9,470 bases of DNA, from NCBI GenBank assembly GCA_016204525.1, contig JACQKO010000053.1, positions 1 to 9,470 on the forward strand. Direction: 5' to 3'. The position numbers were made by a program, and so were the translations under genes. The DNA comes from Candidatus Levyibacteriota bacterium. GTDB lineage: Bacteria > Patescibacteriota > Microgenomatia > Levybacterales > GWA1-39-11. The notes below the pieces were generated by a model. That model did no database searches, was not told the origin of the DNA, and saw nothing but the letters and a program-made list of their open reading frames with translations. Of this stretch, positions 5,079 to 9,470 are shown piece after piece; positions within the stretch are counted from its first letter, which is position 1, and each line of letters opens with the position of its first letter.

Positions 5079-5177
5079 ATGGATACAAGAGAAATTTTAG
5101 CGACAGTACTGCTCCTGATAGTTGTTTTTCTTATGTATATTGCGTTTTGGAAAAAGTCCCCAAAGTCCAAAAGATAA
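5079..5177 (+). CDS. Single-helix membrane microprotein B, paralogue of A
   Basis: The 32-residue product reads MDTREILATVLLLIVVFL, MYIAFW, then KKSPKSKR. It has one transmembrane helix (about residues 7-24) and a basic C-terminal tail. The helix end and tail align with microprotein A: LIVFLLMYIVFGKK against LIVVFLMYIAFWKK, and both finish PKSKR. The ATG lies 7 nt after the stop of A, and a weak purine-rich AAGAGA precedes it. Tandem placement and similarity suggest duplication of one small gene. It lies just upstream of comEA, but a separate promoter appears to precede comEA. Confidence 0.6.
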   Translation: MDTREILATVLLLIVVFLMYIAFWKKSPKSKR

Positions 5178-5185
5178 CTTGCCTC

Positions 5186-5215
5186 TTGACGCTTCACCCC
5201 TTACCCTTGTAATCT
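5186..5215 (+). promoter_or_regulatory. comEA promoter, probably leaderless
   Basis: TTGACG (5186-5191) is a 5/6 match to the -35. Two overlapping -10 readings are possible. TGTAAT (5208-5213, 5/6, 16-nt spacer) ends 8 nt before the ATG at 5222; TAATCT (5210-5215, 3/6, 18-nt spacer) ends 6 nt before it. Either puts the transcription start within a few bases of the ATG, and no Shine-Dalgarno is visible. Confidence 0.6.
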
Positions 5216-5221
5216 AAATTG

Positions 5222-5824
5222 ATGCAAGATTCTGAAAAATCCCTTCAGGACAGGCTAATCGAGTTTGGTAAGAAGAATTTTTTAATTTTGGGTTTGTTTT
5301 CCGTAGGATTGATATTGATAGGTATTGGTTTGATACAGATATTTGGGTCAAGAGAAACACAAATAAAATTCGAAAAAGGGGAGGATGTAGCAGGCGTGGA
5401 AAGTTCGAAAATTAAAGTTGACGTTGAAGGAGAAGTAATAAAACCGGGAGTTTATGAGCTTTCAGGGGATGCGCGTGTGCAGGATGCTCTAATTGCGGCC
5501 GGCGGGTTAACTTCGGACGCAAATAGAAAATCCATCAATCTTGCAGCAAAAATTGCGGATGGACAAAAAATTTACGTGCCCGCCGTGGGCGAAGTTATTT
5601 CGGCAAGTAATAGCAATACGAATCAAGGAACAACCTTAAATTTAGGCAGTGTGTCGATTAATTCGGCAACTGAGGCGCAACTTGATACGTTGCCGGGAAT
5701 AGGACCTGTTACTGCAGGGAAAATTATAAACGGGCGGCCGTATGGTCAAGTAGAAGAACTTTTGGAACGCAAGATTGTTGGTAAGGCAACATTTGAGAAG
5801 ATAAGTGATTTGATCACGCTATGA
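5222..5824 (+). CDS. comEA: ComEA-type DNA-uptake receptor (SLBB plus helix-hairpin-helix)
   Basis: ComEA binds double-stranded DNA at the outer face of the cytoplasmic membrane and hands it to ComEC during natural transformation. The 200-residue product has a cytoplasmic N-terminus, one membrane anchor (about residues 19-41), a SLBB/soluble-ligand-binding-type domain (about 64-125: VDVEGEVIKPGVYEL, AGGLTSDA, KIYVP) and a Ser/Asn/Gly linker. The C-terminal helix-hairpin-helix domain (about 143-200) contains INSATEAQLDTLPGIGPVTAGKII, matching the ComEA consensus around LPGIG. Domain order and length match Gram-positive ComEA. An in-frame TTG at 5219 would add one residue; the ATG at 5222 fits the promoter better. 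The comEC gene follows after a 151-nt repeat-rich gap. Confidence 0.95.
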   Translation: MQDSEKSLQDRLIEFGKKNFLILGLFSVGLILIGIGLIQIFGSRETQIKFEKGEDVAGVESSKIKVDVEGEVIKPGVYELSGDARVQDALIAAGGLTSDANRKSINLAAKIADGQKIYVPAVGEVISASNSNTNQGTTLNLGSVSINSATEAQLDTLPGIGPVTAGKIINGRPYGQVEELLERKIVGKATFEKISDLITL

Positions 5825-5850
5825 TCAAAGATAATTGAAAATAGCTACTG

Positions 5851-5954
5851 GAGAATGGAAAATAGTAATGGAAAGTTGAAAATGGAAAACAGTTAAGTGA
5901 CAATTAAATTGCCAATTTCCAATATCTAATTTCCATTACCATTTTCTAATTTCT
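5851..5954. repeat. Long imperfect AT-rich palindrome between comEA and comEC
   Basis: The left arm, about 5851-5876, contains AATGG, AAAATAG and TAATGGAAA; it is the imperfect complement of about 5929-5954 (TTTCCATTACCATTTTC). CAATT (5901-5905) and AATTG (5907-5911) form the tip. Within the right half, CCAATTTCCAAT (5912-5923) is the exact complement of the 12-mer doubled inside leuS at 3656-3683. The element fills most of the 151-nt gap, and no gene is visible there. It may weaken read-through into comEC or act as an RNA structure. Confidence 0.7.
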
Positions 5955-5975
5955 AGCAACCAATTTCTATATTCT

Positions 5976-6983
5976 ATGGTTCGTTTTATCATTTTTCTTT
6001 CCCTTAATCTTGCCGTTCGTCTTTCTCTTTTTTACTCTCAGGATCATAATTTTTCGGATAGTCAACCCCGATTTGATCGGGGTCAAAAATCGCATCTTCC
6101 AATAATTTCAGAGGCCAAAGATAAAATCATCAGCACCTTTAACAAAGGTTTGCCAAATGAAGAATCAGCTCTTCTTTTAGGAATAGTTTATGGTGAGAAG
6201 GGAAGCTTTGATCGAGATTATTTTGAAGCCATGAGAAGAACGGGAGTGCTTCATGTGATTGCCGCCTCAGGAATGAATGTCACAATGACGGCCGGAGTGA
6301 TATTTGCCGTTTTGGCATTTTTAGTGAAACGGACTTATGCTCTTGTTTTTGCTTCTTTTGCAATACTGATTTACACGGCTCTTGCCAATTTTGAAGAATC
6401 AATTGTTCGAGCCTCAATTATGGCGATATTGGCATATAGCGCAGGACTCCTTGGGCGCCAGAACACTTCTCTTTTAGCATTGTTTATAGCAATATTCCTT
6501 ATGGTTTTTTATGATCCCGGGATTTTAGAAAAAATAGGTTTTCAGCTCTCTGTTGCCGCAACCGCCGGCATAATCTTGTTCGATCCCATATTCAAAAAGC
6601 TATTCCGGAGCATCTTTTTTGAGGATTTTAGAACTACGCTTTCGGCGCAAATCGCGACAGTTCCTATCTTGCTTTTCTATTTTTCAACCTATTCGCCGAT
6701 TTCTGTTATTGCTAACCTTTTGATTCTTTGGACCGTGCCGCCAATCATGATCCTGGGAATATTAGCTTCGATTCTCAGCTTGTTCACGCAAGTTCTGGCA
6801 GCGCCTCTATTATGGTTGGCGCTTCCCCTGCTCCTTTATTTTAAGTGGATCGTTTTGTTTTTGAATAAATATGCGTTTGAATTGGAAACGCAAAATCTTC
6901 CAATCGCACTTACCCTCGGATATTATTTTATAGTTTTGGCAGCAATTTTGTGGATTTACAAAAAGTGGGGGATAAGAGTATGA
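5976..6983 (+). CDS. comEC: ComEC channel domain (Competence domain protein)
   Basis: This is the membrane channel through which one DNA strand enters during transformation. The 335-residue product corresponds to the central Competence domain of ComEC. It carries AMRRTGVLHVIAASGMNVTM (about 85-104, the family's GxxHxxAxSGxH-like motif), RASIMA (145-150), GFQLSVAATAGI (188-199) and AQIATVPILLFYF (224-236), with around eight to ten hydrophobic helices. A full ComEC has about 700-800 residues, with an N-terminal DUF4131/OB-like part and a C-terminal MBL domain. Here the DUF4131 part is missing, replaced by a short hydrophobic segment (residues 4-19) and a linker containing a palindromic insertion (SQPRFDRGQK). 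The MBL domain is the next gene, overlapping by 4 nt. No convincing Shine-Dalgarno precedes the ATG; TATATT at 5968-5973 lies too close for a clean leaderless start, so the start is less certain than for its neighbours. Confidence 0.93.
   Translation: MVRFIIFLSLNLAVRLSLFYSQDHNFSDSQPRFDRGQKSHLPIISEAKDKIISTFNKGLPNEESALLLGIVYGEKGSFDRDYFEAMRRTGVLHVIAASGMNVTMTAGVIFAVLAFLVKRTYALVFASFAILIYTALANFEESIVRASIMAILAYSAGLLGRQNTSLLALFIAIFLMVFYDPGILEKIGFQLSVAATAGIILFDPIFKKLFRSIFFEDFRTTLSAQIATVPILLFYFSTYSPISVIANLLILWTVPPIMILGILASILSLFTQVLAAPLLWLALPLLLYFKWIVLFLNKYAFELETQNLPIALTLGYYFIVLAAILWIYKKWGIRV
6065..6083 (+). repeat. Perfect palindrome inserted in frame near the comEC 5' end
   Basis: ACCCCGAT and ATCGGGGT form an 8-bp stem around TTG. 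It encodes QPRFDRG between the first hydrophobic segment and the Competence domain, a position that can tolerate extra residues. It is GC-rich compared with its surroundings. Confidence 0.7.
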
Positions 6984-7867
6984 AGAAAATACTTATTCCC
7001 ATGATTCTTTCTTTTGTTGCTCTTGTTTTTCTGTTCTCCTATCAAGCGGGACAGCTGTCCGATAGGGTTTTGACAATTGTTTTCTGCGATGTGGGGCAGG
7101 GCGATGCAATTTACATTCGAACACCTGGTTCAATAGATATTCTTGTCGATGGCGGTCCCGCCTTCGCCAAGGCTTCCGCGGGCAAGCCCGACAAATTGAA
7201 TGCTCCGGTCTTAGATTGTCTTTCAGAGAATATGCCATTGATGGATCGGGAGATAGAGTTAGTTTTTGCAACTCACCCTGATGCTGACCACATAGCAGGG
7301 CTTGTAGATGTTATAGAAAGTTATACTGTGAAATCTTTTAATACTGTTGCTGCGGAAAAGAAGACTAAGATTTTTGAGACTCTTAAAAAAACAATTCAAG
7401 AGAAGAAAGTTCCATATCAAGAAATTAGAGCAGGGTCAAAATTTACCCTCTCAGACGGCGTCACGATAGAAACAAAATGGCCCGCCTACGCACAAGGCTT
7501 CGGCGGGCAAGCCAAAGATACTAATGAATATTCCTTGGTTCAAATTTTAACATTTGAAGATTTCGACTTGCTATTGACAGGGGATGTTACATTCGAAATT
7601 CTTAATGGTTTGGATTTCAGTTCGAATTCGATTGAAGTCTTCAAGCTGCCACATCATGGGTCAAAAACAGGCGTTGATAATTCGACTTTTCAAAAAATCA
7701 AAGCCTCTCTTGCCATAATATCGGCCGGCCGAAACAATTCTTACTATCACCCCCACCCAAGCGTTCTAAACATGCTTCGAAAGTATAATATTGAGTATAA
7801 AAGAACAGACATTGAGGGGCAAATCAAAATTGTCACCGACGGCAAAACCACAAAAGTGGTGAATTAA
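6980..7867 (+). CDS. ComEC-type metallo-beta-lactamase domain protein
   Basis: This 295-residue protein corresponds to the C-terminal part of ComEC, encoded as a separate gene. Residues 1-22 form a hydrophobic anchor or signal peptide, so the domain should face outside, as in intact ComEC. The catalytic features are all visible: FCDVGQGDAIYI (35-46), VDGG (56-59), the metal-binding THPDADH (98-104), LLTGD (198-202), LPHHGS (223-228) and SYYHPHP (254-260). In ComEC this domain is thought to degrade or process the non-transported DNA strand. The ATG at 6980 was chosen because it forms an ATGA overlap with the comEC stop and is preceded by GGGGGAT as a Shine-Dalgarno; an in-frame GTG at 6950 would lie inside comEC. 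Two related GC-rich elements encode PAFAKASAGKP (60-70) and PAYAQGFGGQA (168-178), both outside the metal-binding motifs, so activity is probably kept. It could alternatively be a free secreted nuclease, but the overlap with comEC argues for a split ComEC. Confidence 0.93.
   Translation: MKKILIPMILSFVALVFLFSYQAGQLSDRVLTIVFCDVGQGDAIYIRTPGSIDILVDGGPAFAKASAGKPDKLNAPVLDCLSENMPLMDREIELVFATHPDADHIAGLVDVIESYTVKSFNTVAAEKKTKIFETLKKTIQEKKVPYQEIRAGSKFTLSDGVTIETKWPAYAQGFGGQAKDTNEYSLVQILTFEDFDLLLTGDVTFEILNGLDFSSNSIEVFKLPHHGSKTGVDNSTFQKIKASLAIISAGRNNSYYHPHPSVLNMLRKYNIEYKRTDIEGQIKIVTDGKTTKVVN
7157..7188 (+). repeat. GC-rich dispersed element, first copy in the MBL gene
   Basis: The 32-nt element starts CCCGCCTTCG and ends GCGGGCAAGCC, with terminal CCCGC and GCGGG complementary. 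It is read in frame as PAFAKASAGKP. It aligns with 7481-7513 at about 30 of 33 positions and more loosely with 1944-1968 in leuS. Confidence 0.85.
7481..7513 (+). repeat. GC-rich dispersed element, second copy in the MBL gene
   Basis: The 33-nt element starts CCCGCCTACG and ends GGCGGGCAAGCC. Relative to the copy at 7157 it has two substitutions and one inserted A. The extra base puts its second half in a different reading frame, giving PAYAQGFGGQA instead of PAFAKASAGKP, yet the gene frame is kept overall. Confidence 0.85.
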
Positions 7868-7873
7868 ATTTTG

Positions 7874-7893
7874 AGAGGTTTTCCATAACCTCT
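7874..7893 (+). terminator. Stem-loop after the com genes, possible terminator
   Basis: AGAGGTT and AACCTCT form a perfect 7-bp stem around TTCCAT, 7 nt after the MBL gene stop at 7867. No T-run follows directly; the nearest is at 7919-7924. It may stop or stabilise the transcript between convergent genes. The rest of 7894-8042 shows no gene or clear signal. Confidence 0.45.
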
Positions 7894-8042
7894 AGCGCTT
7901 ACTTAGGTAGCCGATCGTGTTTTTTCTTTTGGACAGAATTATACTGCAGGCTCTCCCAATCCAGAAGTTTGCCAATAAACAACCCAAAACAACGGAAAAC
8001 AAGACTTGATCTTATTCTAACATTAAGAAAATAATTGTAAAC

Positions 8043-9410
8043 TTAAGCAGCCTTTATTTCGCCTCGTTTCTGTTTTGCTAAAGAATAATATTTGGGTTTG
8101 CCATTAACAGAAACCATTACCCTACCTTCTTTTACTAATGAATTTAAAAACCTCATAACTCCAGCTCTATGTAAACCCACCTGACTCGATAATTCGTTAA
8201 TGGATTTTGGTTCTTCTTTTAGAAGTTCGAGGATTTGACGTCTTTTTTCTGCTGCAATTTCTCGTCTTTGCTTGTATAATTGTAAAAATTCCAGATCCAC
8301 ATTAAGGGTTTCTTTTCCATGTTGTGGTAACTGACCCAAAACCACTGGAACAACTGTTGATGAAACTGTTTCATGTACTTTTCTATCATCATTAACTATT
8401 CCCAAATATGGTTTAAGGAACTCAGAAAAAACTATCCGACCTGTTGAATTTAAACTTGCAGCAGACTCTCTTTCCCCGTGCTTAAATTTTCCTACTCTAG
8501 CAAGGAATCCGAGATTTTCGAGGCTTGAAAATACGGATCTTATTCCTGCAGTTAAAGAATTCTGATTATAATGCTGTCTTATTTCATCAGGTATTAAATC
8601 CAAAACAGCTATTAAGGTGATTAATTGGCCATTTTCTCCTAGATTACGACAAATTTCAATCAATTGAGTTGATAACTTCCATGAGCTATGTGGTAGCCTT
8701 TTATCTGGAAGCGCTCCTTCGCCTAACCTAAAAGTTGTCTGTGGGGCCACTGTTAAACCTACAGCCTCATAGTCAATCACTCCTGCTACACTTAGTGCAT
8801 AGATTATATCTTTTGCATGTGACTGTTCTAGCTTTAGATTCCTAGCAATATCAATTTCCCTAACAGGGAACTCTTGTTGTGAAAGATATTCCAAAATCTT
8901 TGCTCTAATGTATTGAGTCGTGAGTCCTGCACTAGTAGGTTTTTTAATGTGCCCAAAGACTTTAGTCAAGCTAATACCTGTGCGTTTTTCAAAATCTAAA
9001 GACAAACAGGCAGCTGGAACCCCATATTTTCTACCTGATTCAGTACGGGTAAAACCAACTACAATGTTTTCTCCAAATTGCCTAAAAAATTTTGAACTCA
9101 GACCATGTTGATAAGGGATTTTGTTTGCAACCCTAAGGTGGGATTTCTTATCTAAACCAGAAAGTTCCGTACCTGCATAAACATCGAGAAAATTTCGCCA
9201 AAAATCCTCAGTGGTTATATAGTTTGGAAGATCTGGAATAAGAAGAAAATCTACACTTCTTTTACTCTCAACAAAAGAAAGAAGTAAAACCTCAAGACGT
9301 TCATCTGGTTCTTGAGGAAACTCAGCAAAGGACCTCTCGGTTTTAACTTTTGGTCTCTCTGCTAAATTTGGAAGTTTTTCAACTAAAACTTGTTGTTCTT
9401 TGCTCCTCAT
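8043..9410 (-). CDS. Multi-winged-helix DNA-binding protein, function unknown
   Basis: The 455-residue soluble product has no signal peptide or membrane segment. I see a poorly defined N-terminal domain (about 35-155: LLLSFVESKRSVDFLLIPD, then ENIVVGFTRTESGRKYGVPAACLSL). A winged-helix-like segment follows at about 165-220 (AKILEYLSQQEFPVREIDIARNLKL, then DIIYALSVAGVIDYEAVG), and a second helical or winged segment at about 247-330. The clearest winged helix is C-terminal, at about 385-445: RRQILELLKEEPKSINELSSQVGL, VMRFLNSLVKEGRV, then the wing VNGKPKYYSL. This last domain resembles ArsR/MarR-type HTH. The protein is probably a transcription regulator, but it could be a replication or chromosome factor; no enzymatic motif is visible. 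The gene faces the com genes and has its own strong promoter with a 6-nt gap to the ATG. It lacks the repeat insertions seen in its neighbours. Confidence 0.85.
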   Translation of the reverse strand: MRSKEQQVLVEKLPNLAERPKVKTERSFAEFPQEPDERLEVLLLSFVESKRSVDFLLIPDLPNYITTEDFWRNFLDVYAGTELSGLDKKSHLRVANKIPYQHGLSSKFFRQFGENIVVGFTRTESGRKYGVPAACLSLDFEKRTGISLTKVFGHIKKPTSAGLTTQYIRAKILEYLSQQEFPVREIDIARNLKLEQSHAKDIIYALSVAGVIDYEAVGLTVAPQTTFRLGEGALPDKRLPHSSWKLSTQLIEICRNLGENGQLITLIAVLDLIPDEIRQHYNQNSLTAGIRSVFSSLENLGFLARVGKFKHGERESAASLNSTGRIVFSEFLKPYLGIVNDDRKVHETVSSTVVPVVLGQLPQHGKETLNVDLEFLQLYKQRREIAAEKRRQILELLKEEPKSINELSSQVGLHRAGVMRFLNSLVKEGRVMVSVNGKPKYYSLAKQKRGEIKAA

Positions 9411-9416
9411 TTAATA

Positions 9417-9445
9417 ATTATACTGAACAAAATGTAAAATTACAA
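9417..9445 (-). promoter_or_regulatory. Promoter of the winged-helix gene (leaderless)
   Basis: On the minus strand, TTGTAA (9440-9445, 4/6) and a perfect TATAAT (9417-9422) are separated by 17 nt. The ATG follows the -10 after exactly 6 nt with no Shine-Dalgarno, so the transcript should start at the start codon. This is the clearest promoter in the window. Confidence 0.75.
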
Positions 9446-9470
9446 CTATGGGATTATTATTTTGGGGAAA

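Noticed and set aside
5968..5973. TATATT as a comEC -10 element
   Set aside because: Only 2 nt separate it from the ATG, so transcription would begin inside the gene. Read-through from comEA, or a different start, is more likely.
6950..6979. Upstream in-frame GTG start for the MBL gene
   Set aside because: It would place ten codons inside comEC. The ATG at 6980 has an ATGA overlap and a GGGGGAT ribosome-binding site, and begins a proper hydrophobic leader.
6993..7271. Antisense 92-codon open frame over the MBL gene
   Set aside because: Arg/Pro-rich shadow of a gene with complete MBL motifs.
7894..8042. tRNA or small RNA in the gap between the convergent genes
   Set aside because: No cloverleaf arms, no TTCGA-type T-loop and no CCA end were found; only the 7-bp stem at 7874-7893 is clear.

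Overview
The window looks like a piece of a Patescibacteria (Candidate Phyla Radiation) chromosome, probably of the Microgenomates group. The lineage call rests on remembered family resemblance, not a search. The signs are: a secreted protein with the layout I associate with that group (signal peptide, 'NYKVRAGF.YI' and 'IIPF.FSIS' segments, C-terminal '.GVYQNIIEYIATP'); a leucyl-tRNA synthetase with the unusual HVGN form of the HIGH motif; a split, short ComEC; several tiny membrane proteins; and many short GC-rich palindromes and tandem repeats, some inside genes in frame. TGA is used as a stop three times (positions 1041-1043, 5822-5824, 6981-6983), so this is the standard bacterial code and not a UGA-glycine lineage.

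Layout. On the minus strand, 145-957 encodes a secreted beta-rich protein and 1041-1661 a polytopic membrane protein with an acidic coiled-coil tail. A repeat-filled divergent intergenic region (1662-1928) separates them from a plus-strand series: leuS (1929-4586), a 73-residue two-helix membrane protein (4744-4965), two tiny single-helix membrane proteins that resemble each other (4949-5071 and 5079-5177), comEA (5222-5824), the ComEC channel domain (5976-6983) and the ComEC-type metallo-beta-lactamase domain (6980-7867). A convergent minus-strand gene (8043-9410) encodes a 455-residue protein with several predicted winged-helix domains.

How the genes fit together. ComEA, the ComEC channel and the ComEC nuclease-like domain form the inner part of a DNA-uptake machine: ComEA binds incoming double-stranded DNA outside the membrane, ComEC passes one strand, and the MBL domain is thought to process the DNA. 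The last two genes overlap by 4 nt, so they are probably translated together. The small membrane proteins just upstream have no known role; their position makes a link to uptake possible but unproven.

Two features stand out. First, four genes (1661 minus, 1929 plus, 4744 plus, 9410 minus) have a recognisable -10 hexamer ending exactly 6 nt before the ATG and no Shine-Dalgarno sequence, which predicts leaderless mRNAs starting at the A of the start codon; comEA probably follows the same rule. Second, short tandem repeats with a 7-nt period (and some of 8 or 9 nt) occur both between genes and inside leuS. One 30-nt array in the leuS/membrane-protein intergenic region recurs at 28 of 30 identical positions inside the leuS reading frame. 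GC-rich palindromic elements also lie in frame in the secreted protein, LeuS, ComEC and the MBL protein. The wHTH gene shows no such insertion.
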